NCBI GenBank assembly: GCA_946699065.1
Contig: CAMPDV010000059.1
Span: 372,001-436,000, forward strand
Reading direction: 5' to 3'
From: Loxodes magnus
Lineage: Eukaryota > Ciliophora > Karyorelictea > Loxodida > Loxodidae
Length of the DNA: 64,000 nt
Positions 1 to 12,220 of this stretch are shown here, in pieces. A program made the position numbers and the translations under genes. Numbering within the stretch: position 1 is the first letter of the stretch; every line of letters starts with the position of its first letter. The notes under the pieces were generated by a model that made no database searches, was not told where the DNA came from, and was given only the letters and a program-made list of their open reading frames with translations.

Positions 1-3000
1 TTTATTGAAACATTGACTAATTATCTTGTATGGGAGAAAAACGATTCTAAAGTGTAAAACTTTACATCACTAAATTTCAATAAAGAGCTAACAGACTTTG
101 ATTTTAAAGTACAAACTTCTTAGTAGGAAGAAATAATTCCAACTTTTTAAGTATTTATTGATACCATAATATCAGCAGCAAAAGAGTAAAAACAAAATCT
201 TTAAAGTTCACAAGAATGTGAAATTGAGTAACTCCTTAAAGATTGGAAATAAAAATGCGGATACAATAGAACTTTAGATCCTGCAGCGCAGCAAGAAATT
301 GAAGAATAAGGTAAAAAGTTTGAAGATAAATGATGTAACTTGAAAGGATAGCTTGATTTATTTTATTTTCTTAATGCTAAAGCATAAGAAGCAATAGCCG
401 GAAAAAAATAAGAGGATGTCGTTTCTGACTGATTACTTTTAAATCATCCTTATATAGTTAACTTATAGAAATGAATTTATGCCGAATAAAACTAAACAAG
501 TTCGAGTTTAATGCAATCTAAAATAAAGCCATAATCAGAAATTGTAGAATGCTTTATGTAGCTTATCTGGAATGGATGCAATAGTAAATCTTTTGAAATA
601 ATACTTGGAAACTAAACTTTTGTCAAAAACTTATTACTTCACTTCCTTTATGGAGCTTCTGGTGAAATTCAAATATTTTCCAGCAAGATACTTTAGATTG
701 TTTTGACTGTAGATCATTCTTTATAAACCTTAGATAGCATCTGGGGAAGCATGGATAAATCTTAGGTTTAGGAGATATTTGAAGGATCAAATTCCTGCAG
801 TTTTATGACTATATTACTAACTTTAAGTGGCCTTTCCAGTTTCTTACACATATTAGATGGGTAAACTTTCAAAGTTTATGGATCAGTTCAAGTTAAGCTG
901 CTATAAAGAGAATCAAGCGATATAGTAAAGACTCTTTATAAAGATAATAAGTGGAAATCTTCAGTTTAGCAGTTAATAATGGAGCATCTTGACAATACTA
1001 TGTAAAACTTAGAAGATACTAAAAACTAAGTTTGCTTAATAGGAATTCTAAATATCATAGCTGGAGAACAATAACTTGAAACATGGTCTCAACCTCTACA
1101 ACCTATCCTTCTTAATGGATCATTCGGTTACATCTGGAAAGTAGACTAAAAAAGTACCATTTTCTTAACTGAAGCTGAATAAGTAGAAACAACTGACTTA
1201 GAATTAAAAAAATTGATTGATGGACTAGTAAACTAATTAAATTAGTTAGGTGACTAAGAAAGAGGAGATTTCATTAAGAAAATAAGTAATTTATACTAGA
1301 GCATTAACGTTAGTAGCGAATATGATATACTAGTAAAAATTAAAGTTACCTAGATTCTAAGCAAGTTGAATGTTCCCTAAGAAATCACTTTAGATAGTCT
1401 AATCCGTAACTTTATAGCAGATGTTCATTAAGTAGACCCTAGTATTCTAAAATTAACTTCAAACTTCTAATTTTTAAGATAAGATATTTTCGATAGAAGA
1501 TAGTAAGAAGCAGTTAAGTAAGACAATAAAAAATCAGAAGCAAAAGAATCAGATATAGCTCCTAGTGAGTAGGAATAAGCAAGCTTTATATAGTAATTAT
1601 CAGAGGAAAAATAAATAATGTTTTCTTCTATAATTTCTACAGGATTCACTTTTAATTAAGTAAAGGAATGCTTTACTTAGCAAGATTTCAAAAGTGTTTA
1701 AGAGTTTTAAGAATATATGAATTAATAAAAAGAAAAGGAATAGTAGGAAAGGATAGAGATAGTTTAATAAGATAGTTAGTAAATATTTAAGTTGAGAAAG
1801 TAGCCTGACAATTTACTAATCAAGTAAGATGTTCCTAGTTAAGTTTAAATGACTTAGAACTAGCAAGGACATCTATTTATTAGAAGATTGGATAACTAGA
1901 ATAGTGAGAAAGAAATGTTCTTTGGAGAAAACATAAGTACTGATATTCTCAGATAACTAAATTAGATATAGCCAGAACTAACTGTTATTGTTGCCTTCTA
2001 AGGATTACTGAAATAGGATAATGATTCAGCTGCCTTTTATTTAGGTAACTTAGGATTAGTTATGTAGAAAGAGTAAAATAGTATTAACCTATACTACTTA
2101 TATGATAATTAAAGAAACTAGCTATGCTAATTAGATAAAGATTTAGTCATTTTCAGACTAGTTCTTAACATCAACAACTCTTTGATTATTAAAGGAGAAA
2201 ATCATAATTTCAATGCTTAAATATTAGCAAAACTATATAACGGAATCGATTTTCCAATAGTCAAACTGGGAGTTAAAGGTAGCGCTGGAGCTTCTCTATA
2301 TGGTTTATCAGTTTTGAAGAGTTGCGGAAATTAGCTTCCTTAAGAATTTGATTTGTCATCTTTATAGCTTGCTGAAATGGAAAAAACATAAGAAGCTAGT
2401 AAAGAAAAGCCCGAAGAAGTGAAAATTGAAGAACAACAAGAATAAAAATTGTTTTAACTAAGAAACGTAGAAAGCTAAAGTCATCCTTTAAATTTACAAA
2501 TCCTGAGAAGTACAGGAGCTCCATTAGAGTTACTGTAGCAATAAAAGAGCATAGATGAAGCAATTAACCGTCTTTAATCAACAGAATGGGAGGGTCTTTC
2601 TTTCCCAGATAACTTATAAAATCCAATTACAGAGATAAAGCTATTTAATACTATCGAAGAAGTTGATTAATCTTACACTATTGTTAAAATTTTAGGATCA
2701 TAAGAAACATTAAAAATAGATAAGCTAAAATTATTTGCCTTTAAAAGAAGTTCAAGTCTGTCTGACTCTAGTTAAGTTATAAGAAGTCTTAAGCTATCAC
2801 CAGATTCGGTTGAAGGATCTTAATGGCAATCTTAAGGATAACTTCATGAGTCAGGTGGATATATCTATGTCTAAACAGGAAAGGAAATTAATTTCGGTTT
2901 AACCGATATTGCCTTTTTAGAAAGAAAAGATCTAAATAGTCCAGTCTTTTTAGAAGATGGATATTAGTTAGTTGAGCATGACAAAAAAGCATTCTGCATA

Positions 3001-6000
3001 AATCATGAAAATAAGCAGTATTTAGTGATATACAAAGTAGGTACTAATATTTTTGGAACTTCTGCTTAACTAATTTAAACTTAAACTTCCTTTAAATAAT
3101 CTTTTGGACTAGTTGATAAATTCATAGACCAAGGTTCTGCTGAAGAATAGAAAAAACTACAGACTCAGTAAGAAAAAGACTAGAAAGACATATTTAAGAA
3201 AATGAGTAGCATAGAACTGAGAAGAGAAGTAATGAGATATATGTAAGCATTTTAGAACGATTTTGTTAGAAAAGCTTTATTCAATATTCTCCCTAACTCT
3301 TAATCATCTTTAGCATAGCCAGAGTAGCTATATCAAATTTTAAATATTATTGGAGAAGAATTTAAAGCATCTCCTGAAAAAATGTAACTTATTACCTCAA
3401 ATATTTAAACAGCTAAAGCCTTAAATAAATTCTTAACTAAGCATTTTATTTATGCAGGCTATTCAAAGTCTGGAGAAACCAAAGAATTGATTTTTGAGTC
3501 ATCTCATCCTTATGAAAATAATTCGAGATTTGAATAAATGATTCACGTACCAGGAGCAACAAGTCTTTTAATTGAATTCGAACCCGAGTGTCGCACGGAA
3601 AGTGGCTATGATTCGTTATTCTTTTGTAAGAATCCTGGAAGAGTAGATGAAATAAGAAGTTTTACAGGATCTAACTTCACTAATTTTGAAATAGAAGGAG
3701 ATTTAGTTCATATATATTTCCATTCCGATGGTTCTAGTGTAGATTGGGGTTACAAATTCAAAGTTATTCCAGTCATTCCAAAATAATAAAACCAAGAAGA
3801 TTTGGACTAATTCCAGTCTGATCCTGATTTAGCTTTAAGTATTTTAGAGAACTGTAAAGATTCATAATACTTACAAGCTTTGAGCAATAATGCTTTATGC
3901 TACTCCTTAAGTTCTTTAATTTATAAATAGTTATCTCAATAGATAAAAAGCAAAGCATTATCAGTATTGAGCAAGATAGTAAAAGTGAATAATAAAGCTA
4001 TTAAGGGATTTAATATCGAAAGTCTTGTAACACTAATAACAAACTTGTCTGTATCTTTAAATAAATTAGAGAATTCTAACTCTAACAAATCTAATTTGCT
4101 ACAAACTTTTATTGGGTTCTAGCTAGAAATTTAAAGAGTTGACGAGGCTTTCATAAAGTTGTAAGAAGCTGTTATAATAGCAGAGAGTGTTGTTTCAAGA
4201 AACCAGCTTTTCTAAGATTTGTTGTTTAATTACTTCAAAAAAATATATGATATAAGTATTGAAATTGTAAGTGAAAGTAAGCATCCTTATCAAAAAGAGC
4301 CTGCTTCTAAATAAATAAGCATAAAAGGAGCTGAATAAATAAATGTAATTTTTGACTAAAAAACTAAGATGGATAAAAATGATTGCTTGATCTTTTCTTA
4401 TGATAAAGAGGCAACATAGCTTGTTTAACCAGAAGCTAGTTCTGATTAAAGATGGTCTTCAACTTTGAAAGGTCCTGATATTTCTTTTAGTAATGAATAT
4501 CTTACTGTAACCAGAACTAATTCTTCAGGTTGGGGTAGTGCAATTTGGTAAAATATCTTTGAATCTGGAAGAACAAGCATTACTTGGCGCATTGATAATG
4601 ATGGAAGTAGTGATTGCTTATACTTAGGATGCTATAACTCTGAAAGGTAATTGGGATTGGATGCATGTCCTAATGGTGATCAAAGAATTGAATTATATAC
4701 ATTGAATAGAGGTGGAACTTTTAATACTAATGGAAATAGTATTTAAAAGTCTGAATGAAGTTACCAAAATAATGATTTAATTACCTTGGTTATAGACATG
4801 AATGATAAAAAAGTTGAATTTAGTAAAAATGGAGTAGTTATTAATATCTACGAGAATATAGAAGCTACATAATTAAGACCTATTATTTGCTTTGGTGGTT
4901 CTGGCTAAATAGTTTCAGTAGCCAGTGTTGAGTAATAATCATCCTAATTTGCCAATTTAAATATACCTGGTGACAAAGTATGATATCACTTCCCAGTAAA
5001 TATTGGATTCCAATAAAGCCGCTTCTTCAAATGGGGAAAAGCAGAAGGATCAAATTAAGTATCCCAAGATAAAGAATTAGCAATAATATAGGAAGATATA
5101 CCTATGCTTACTAACCTTCAGCTTGAAGATGCATAGTATTATCTGGAATTCATAGTATAGAAGCTAGATAATGTTTAAAGCTTAGTCTTTTTCTTGCAAG
5201 AAAACGGAGCTGAATAAGTAAAGTATGAACTAAATGGAAAAGTAGAAATTAACTAAAGCACTTATAATAAAGAAAGCTTGAAGGAAGGAAGTATTTTAGG
5301 CATATACTATGATGGGTAATCAAAGAACATAAGATTCTATGTAAATAGAGTTTTACAAATTTAAGGAACTGTTAATGCCGAAACCTATACCTGTGGTGTT
5401 AAGAGTGTAGGTAAAGCTTACATTAAAATAAATAGATAAGTATAGGTTCCACAAGAAATTGATTTATTAGGATTAAAGAAAGAAGCTAATAGAGGCAATT
5501 CAGAAAACTGGGGATTTAAATTTAAAGCTTCACCTGTTTATACATTTGAAAAAAAAGTAGAAATTCTCAATTCTGAGCATAAAGAAGCTTGAAATAAAAT
5601 TTTAGATGTCCATTTGAAGAAATTCCATAAATAAGCAGATGAATAACTAGTTTAGTTGATAGATTATATATCCAGTAAACTATCAAAAGAACCTTCTTCC
5701 ATTAAGCCTAATGAATTAAGTCCAAAACCTAATGAATTAATACAATTCCCACATCTAGATAGTTGTTCTGAAGCCGAAATAAGAGAAAGATTTTAGTTCT
5801 TATTAGAAATAAACGAAAAGCTATCTAGTTTGCTAAGTTACGTAAACTTAGATATAAAAGATCATCCCTCATATCTATAGAAAGTGTTTATTAATGCTAG
5901 AAGCTATTTATTCGAAGCTGATAAAAATAAACTATTCACTGGTATTTTGACTAATACCAATTATGGAAATAATTTCAATATAACTGTTGATAGAACCAAA

Positions 6001-7177
6001 GCAGCTGTTTAAAGAGGAAAAGGAAAATGCGATACTTAAGGAACGTTTAGTGTCTTTGGCCAATTAACCAAAATCTTATAAACAAAAGCAAATACAGAAT
6101 TAAGAAACCCTGATCGTGTTTGGGTAGTTTCATTTTTACATGAAGGATCATAGGATGCTGGAGGTCCTTATAATGAAATGATTTCAAATATGGCTGAAGA
6201 ACTCATGTCAACCTTTTTGCCTTTGTTTGTTCCTACACCTAATTAAGTTCATAATGCAGGTACTCATAGAGACTGCTGGATGCTCAATCCAGGATGCACT
6301 TCAGCTACTTAAAAAGAAATGTGGATTTGTCTTGGTAAACTTTTTGGAATTTCAATAAGAACATCAAATCATTTAAATTTAACTCTTCCTCCACTATTCT
6401 GGAAACACCTGACTCTAGAAAATGTTGGAAAGTAAGATTTAAAGAGTGTTGATGAATGTATTAGCTAGACTGTTGATATCTTTAAGAATTTAGAAGGAAT
6501 AACAAAAGAAGAATTTGAAGAATCTTTCTCTGAGGAATTCTTTACAACTAAAGACACAGGGGGAAGAATTGTTGAGTTAAAGCCAGATGGTAAAAATATA
6601 AAATTGACATACTAAAATGTATAGGTAAGCATTTAATATTTTAGGAATATGCAAGCTTAATCGAAAAAATTAGACTTAATGAAGGAAAAGAAATTTACGA
6701 ATGGATTAGACTAGGAATGTCAGCAGTTATTCCACTTTCTTATCTTAACTTATATACTTGGAAATAGGTAGAGGTAAAAATCTGTGGAGCTCCTGATATT
6801 GATACAAACAAGCTCAAATAAAACACATCATATGAAGGTTGGTCAGCTAATGATTAGACAATCATATTTTTCTGAGAGGTTTTTGAAGAGATGACAGCAG
6901 TTGAAAGAACATTGTTCCTAAGATTTGTATGGGGAAGATCTAAACTTCCAAGTTCTGGTAGTTTTCGTTAGTTCAAAATAAGTAAGTTTAACAGAGGAAA
7001 TGAAGCGCTTCCTATCTCACATACTTGCTTCTTCCACATCGAACTCCCTATATATACCATAAAGGAAACTATGAGAGAAAAAATCCTCTATGCAATAACT
7101 CACTGCACGGTAAATAAATTTTATTTTAGGCAATTGATTTAGATAACGTTGCAACTGGAGGATTTGAGGATGAATGA
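1..7177 (+). CDS. Giant HECT-type E3 ubiquitin ligase, 5' truncated by the window
   Basis: This is the C-terminal 2378 residues of a HECT E3 ligase, which takes ubiquitin from an E2 onto its own Cys and passes it to a substrate. Frame 1 is open from base 1 when TAA/TAG are read as Gln and TGA as Trp. The HECT domain covers about 6010-7177: the N-lobe carries DAGGPYNEMISNM, and the C-lobe carries SHTCFF with the catalytic Cys at 7026-7028 and ends in ATGGFEDE. Before it lie a SPRY-like stretch (about 4450-4920) and two related copies of a module starting HPY (about 3500-3786 and 4275-4400). This layout resembles large HERC1/ZZEF1-like ligases. Two 20-nt introns (6625-6644, 7110-7129) restore the frame exactly. 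The stop is TGA 7175-7177, while TGA 6873-6875 encodes the Trp of the conserved FFWE. The start lies outside the window. Confidence 0.93.
6625..6644 (+). other. 20-nt spliceosomal intron in the HECT gene
   Basis: It starts GTAAG and ends TTTTAG. Without removing these 20 nt the HECT frame breaks; removing them joins the N-lobe to the C-lobe in phase. Confidence 0.88.
7110..7129 (+). other. 20-nt spliceosomal intron near the 3' end of the HECT gene
   Basis: It starts GTAAAT and ends TTTTAG. Removal joins AITHCT to AIDLDNVATGGFEDE, the expected HECT C-terminus, followed by the TGA stop. Confidence 0.9.
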
Positions 7178-7584
7178 GTACGAACTTAAAACTTTTATTA
7201 AACTATTATAAAATAAGTTTTCTATCCTTAAGTTAAATAGCACTTATTAACTAATTAACTAAGCTCAAATATTTATAATAATTTTACAATAAAGAAGCAT
7301 CCTTTAGCAAAATATCTTGCTTACTTGTATGCTAGTAACCATGTAACTTTAATCTAATAGATATAGACTTTTCACTGTATTACATTATTAGAAATATAAG
7401 AAAGTAGCTAGTGTGTAAATATATATTAGTCTTACTTTTGCTTCTTAGTCTTAATCTCTTAATATTTACTTAATACTTATTTTCTATTTCTACTCCATTT
7501 TTGCTTTATTTCTAGAAGTTCCTTACTTTTCATCAATTTAAAGAGGATAATAATTAAGAGAGTTAAACTTTAATAAACTAAGAT
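7178..7584. other. AT-rich intergenic region
   Basis: No gene is seen. It holds the 3' flank of the HECT gene and the 5' flank of the next plus-strand gene. Confidence 0.5.
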
Positions 7585-8831
7585 ATGAATCATTTTAATG
7601 TAGAAATCGAAAGATAAATACAAGTCTAATAAATAGTAAAGGATCAGGATACTCTTAAAGGGGATATACAAGAAATCAATAAAGCAGAGTTTTCAACTAG
7701 CCATTTTAAAGCTAAAATTATATTTAACCATAGCTTGAAAAAAAATTAATAAGCGTTTAGAAAATTAAATAGACTAATCATTGTATATTCTTAAATCTAC
7801 TTATCCAGTTTAAACGAAATAAGAGAAGATATAACAATAAGTAAAGCAACTATACTAATCATTCTAAATATAGTCAATATAGTAATAGTAAGTATGGAAT
7901 ACTCCTAACTTTGAAATAATATAAGCTAATATAGTTTATTGTACTAAGATTAGTTCATTTTCTGTAGTTATTTTATTACTATAAAAAGCTTAAAAAATTA
8001 TAATAGTAATACTTTAATTTTGCTATCAACCTATCTGAAAATATCTTTGATAGATGAATCTTTAAGAGATATTCTATATTAGAACTGAAAAAGTACCTTT
8101 TCTGTATTCTTATTATACTGTCGTTGATTGAATAAATAAAATAAAAATTTTGCAGCTTAAAATGCTATAGAATAAACGCAAAAAAATTAAAATTAACTTA
8201 AATAATGAAAAAGGCCTTTGACTTAACAAAGAAGATGTTGAGGGAAAAAAGTAAAAGAATTTGCAAAGTTAAATAAAAAATTATCTTATAATTTAAAATA
8301 AAAGAAGCTCCTTAGAGACTAAATGTATGATTAATAGAAGATTGAAGAGTATATTAGCGTTGGGGATAAAAATATTGTATTTTAAATTAAAAAGAGAACT
8401 TCGCTAATTAGGAAAAGATGATTAAATGCTAAAAAAATATTAGAAAGAGGTCTTCAAGTTTTATGATACAATCTAATTGAAAGCTAAAATTAGTAAAAAA
8501 GGTTTAATCGAAGTAATTAGAGGTAGCAGAATAATCTCAAAAAGCAATTTCTAATGCAGGAATAGAATTAGAAATTATAGAGAAATTAATATTAAAGAAT
8601 CTGAAAAAGAGCAAATTAAAAAATTTTGAAATAGACGGAGAAAAAAGAAAAGCAGTTGAATATTTGATTATTAAGAATTCATTAAAAGAAATGTTATCAC
8701 TGTGATTCAACATACCATTTAATCAAGATTTGTAAGTTTTTTCTGGAAATAGAAGAAGATTAAATATAAAGTATCGTGAGGAACATTTTAAAATTATATT
8801 AGAATAATAGATATAAACATAAAAGATGTGA
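7585..8831 (+). CDS. Unrecognised 390-aa protein with two introns
   Basis: I do not recognise the family. Three exons in three different frames each show coding-like codon use. They join in phase if a 52-nt intron (8104-8155) and a 22-nt intron (8523-8544) are removed: 173 codons, then 367 nt, then 287 nt, ending at TGA 8829-8831. The N-terminal half is hydrophobic in places (ATILIILNIVNIVIVS around residues 93-108) and may span the membrane. The C-terminal half is basic and helical-looking (GIELEIIEKLILKNLKKSK). The ATG at 7585 is the first in frame and follows an AT-rich leader. A zinc-knuckle-like CxxCx4Hx4C string appears in another frame and was rejected. The splice sites are deduced from frame only. 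Confidence 0.5.
8104..8155 (+). other. Proposed 52-nt intron
   Basis: GTATTC to TTGCAG. It shifts frame 1 to frame 2, where the coding signal resumes. The same length as intron 44007-44058. Confidence 0.45.
8523..8544 (+). other. Proposed 22-nt intron
   Basis: GTAGCA to AAAAAG. It joins KKGLIEVIR to AISNAGIELEI in phase. The acceptor is unusually A-rich, so the exact edges are uncertain. Confidence 0.4.
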
Positions 8832-10612
8832 ATCTCACTAAGCATCCAAACAATTACTGGATAGAAAGCCAGTCAAAACTTATCTAGTTCAGACCAGATA
8901 AAAAAAGAAAGATCAGAGGAATTTTAAGCATTCCTTGCTTTGAAAATTTATTAATCTTACTAATAAAAAAAATTTAGCATTAAAGGTTTGTTTTGCAAAC
9001 AATCTAAATAAGATTATAAATATTGTTAGCTAAAGAGATATGATAAACATCATATTATGTTGTATGAATAAGATTAAGTTAGTTAATTTGCAAGTTTATA
9101 GCTTAAAACTTATTTATAAGTTTTCATTCATTCTTACTTTAAAAAAAAACCAACAGTTTTTAACATAAAATCAAAGTTCTTAAAAGCATCCTATAACTAA
9201 GTATAATTAACATATACTTTAAATTTAACTATCTACTAATATATTTAATTTTAGATAAAAGAATCCATTGATTCTTGCTACTACTTTTAAACTTTATCTA
9301 GAAGGGATCTTTCAAACCTTTAATAGCATTTTAATATTCTTATGTGTTTTTAAGGAAAATGCTTTTAGATAGGTATTTATTAAATAGAGAGATAATCTTC
9401 TAAACTACTTTATTGGTTAAAATGCTAGGTATATAACTAAAATTACGCAAATAATTGGTTAATTAAGTTATATTTAAATTTATTTTCTGGGTTTAATAGA
9501 CTAATTCTAGTAAGGTAAAATATACAAATTTTATGATAGAGCAGTATAAAAATTAGTATAACCCTGATTCTCTTTTAAGCTAAGCTTAAGATAGATCTAA
9601 GTGTTTGCTAATTTTACTAAGAAGTCTTGTGGGATATATTTTTGATTTAATATATAATTATAATATAATCACAGTTATATATAAGAAAAAGTATTTAATA
9701 GCATTGGAAGTTGTACGCTAATAACAAGCTTTAATTGATACAGTTTAAATAGGAAGCGTCTAATAGCTTATTTAAAAGCCTTATTTAAAATTGCTAGATA
9801 GGAGCTTAAAATGCTAATTTTAGTAGGTTTAATTTATCTTTTTATATCTTAATAAATAACTAAAATTTGGCCAATCACATAGAACTATTTCTATCAAGCA
9901 CAAGATAAGTAGCTTACTACTTAAAAGTAATTAATACCATTTAAATAATAATAGTGGAGAAGACTTCTAAATGTAGTCTGATGTATATATTTAAGTTTAA
10001 AAGTAAGCTATGAGAAGTAGAAGTAGTTTGATTATATTTAATAGTTTATACATTCTATATCAAACTATTATTAATTGAAAATACTAAGTGTGATACCATC
10101 TTAAGAGTATACAGTATAATAAATAATCTTATCTTAGGATAGTTAGCTGATGAGATTAATCATTTTTGCATTTATCGTTAATTGCTCTCCAGTTAAAACA
10201 AAGCTACTCCATTTCTAGAATAATCTGAATATCAACTCACATACCTTTTAGGCTAATTATTAGTAATCATAACATAATAAATTACTAAAGTTCAAAACTT
10301 TATTTTAGGTAAAATAGAGATAAAGAGATTTATAAATGTTGGACAATTTAAATAAGTAAAGAAACAAGAATGAATGTAATTTCAACATTACAATAAAGAA
10401 GGTAAGTTGTGTATTATACTTATTTATATACCATTTTATTAGAAAAAATTAAACTTATTAGAGTGGGTAAATGGTTAAGAATAGCTAGTTTATTACTAAA
10501 TTTAGATATATTTTGATGTAATATTTATATATATAAAAGAAAGGATTAATTAAGCTTTTTTCTTTAAATATTTCATTTTTAGATGGTATTTTATATAGTT
10601 AAATGAGCTGTA
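8832..10612. other. AT-rich region without a convincing gene
   Basis: Only weak ORFs are seen. One plus-strand stretch starting at an ATG near 10150 has a hydrophobic, signal-like N-terminus but no further support. No RNA gene or repeat was found. Confidence 0.4.
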
Positions 10613-11173
10613 TCAATAAAAAATATCCTCATCCTCACAAGGTTCTCCATATAAAATTTCATTTTTCAAATTACAATTCCAGAAATTTTCTTCCTTAAAC
10701 TAGATGTTATCAATTTGCTCACTTTAAGTTCTTCCTAATTAAGTTTTAACTTCTTTTATTTATTCAATTTAATCAGATCCCAACTTTATTATTTCATTAA
10801 AATTAAACCTGTTCCAAGAATTTCTTAGAGGAAGCATTTTCAAGGTAGTCTATTTGTTTCTTTTTCTTATTAGAGATGGACTGACACTTTCAGTTTGTAC
10901 TTTTACCTTTTAAGATGACTATTAATTACTTTAATAATAACCTTCAACTTCATTCCTTTTTTCAATCCATTCTATGCAGGTTTAAACTTTATTCGTAGCC
11001 TCTAGCTTCTTCTTCTCCACACTCTCATCATCTGATTAATTTAGAGAACTCAAGGCTTTTTGATGGATTTTCTTATTCTAAACTGATATTAATCTAGGCG
11101 AGCTAGTAGGGAATATAGTTTCATGATTTTCTAAAAAACCGTCTTTGTCTATAACTTAAAACTATTCGGTCAT
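10613..11173 (-). CDS. Unrecognised 186-aa charged protein
   Basis: The minus-strand frame runs from ATG at 11173 (MTEQFQVIDKDGF) to TGA at 10613-10615 after the acidic CEDEDIFY. The sequence is rich in Lys, Glu, Gln and Ser with no membrane segment or known motif, and looks like a soluble or disordered protein. Codon use (GAA, AAA, GAT in phase) supports coding. The final TGA could be read as Trp, but the residues beyond it look non-coding, so it is taken as the stop. No intron is needed. Function unknown. Confidence 0.55.
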
Positions 11174-11558
11174 TTAATCTAAAAATGTTAAAATGAGAAT
11201 TACGAGGTGTTAACAAACTTATATTAAACTAGCTATTTATATATAAACATTTAATCTCTTTCATTCAGTTTTTTACTTTTATATATATTAATCACTATTT
11301 CTTTCCTCCTTTACTAGAGTCTTTCACTTCCTTTCAGTTTATAATTAGTTTGCTACTAATTAATACCATTGACTAAGCCTTTAAATAGCTATGCTTTCTG
11401 GCTTCTAATTAATATCCGATGTTCTTAATTATTATCTTACTGAAGAGAAGTAAGTTCCTACTGCTTATGGTTGAGAGCTTAATTATATAATCATTAATAA
11501 AGGTTTTTTATAATAGGGATTGAAGCTTGCTAAATAGCAATTTAATTAACTAAATATA
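11174..11558. other. Intergenic region between divergent genes
   Basis: No gene is seen. It lies between the starts of the minus-strand gene (11173) and the plus-strand gene (11559), so it should hold both promoters. Confidence 0.4.
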
Positions 11559-12146
11559 ATGAAATACTTCATAGTATAAACATTAAACCATTTAATCACT
11601 TATATATACTAAGAAGGTTTATAGTCTAGTAACTAGCAAGCTTCATTAAGTGAAAATAGATATAGATGCTAAAAGTAATAAATTACTACCATATGAATAT
11701 TTAAATTTAATGGAACTAATTAAAAATCTAGTGATTCTCATATTCAAGCAAACAATAATTAAAGTAAGATTGAGGATCTTACTTATTTCTTTTTCGCTTT
11801 GCTTTAAATGTTAATTAATGACTAGTAACTGAGTTTTATTAACTATAGCACATAAACTGAAATTAAATGTTTAAGTTATGTTAGCTAAATACTTGAAGAT
11901 GTAATATGAGTGCTTTAAGTAATTTAGTACAGTTAGCAATAAAAGTTATAGCAAGTCTCTTTAGCTTTCTATATAACTTAAAGCTGCTTATTTAACCAAT
12001 ATTGCAGGCTATTTTATATGCTAAACAATGATTTCAAACCTTTTTAATTTAGTTTCTTGATAAGTGGCTTTTACATATAGTTTAGAAATTGCTGTCTTGC
12101 TTACTTGAAAGAAAGTGGAATAGAAATTTAAAGTAGCTAAGAGTGA
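11559..12146 (+). CDS. Unrecognised 195-aa protein
   Basis: The frame opens at ATG 11559 (MKYFIVQTLNHLITY) and closes at TGA 12144-12146 after GIEIQSSQE. Two in-frame TGA triplets, the second at 11907-11909 after ILEDVI, are read as Trp because protein-like sequence continues on both sides. If the one at 11907 were the stop, the product would be 116 aa. The N-terminal part is Asn/Gln/Ser-rich and the C-terminal part is hydrophobic and Cys-containing (RNCCLAYLKESG). No family is recognised. It lies 74 nt upstream of the ThiF-like gene on the same strand. Confidence 0.5.
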
Positions 12147-12220
12147 GGAATGCAGAATTACTAAGCATGAATTTTATTATAAAGATATACCTTTCTGTTA
12201 TTTTATTCTCTAAGGCTAAT

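Noticed and set aside
8650..8800. A CxxCx4Hx4C zinc-knuckle-like string in frame 1, suggesting a retroelement gag
   Set aside because: The coding frame in this stretch is frame 3 by codon use; the Cys/His string is in a shadow frame and has no polymerase or integrase nearby.
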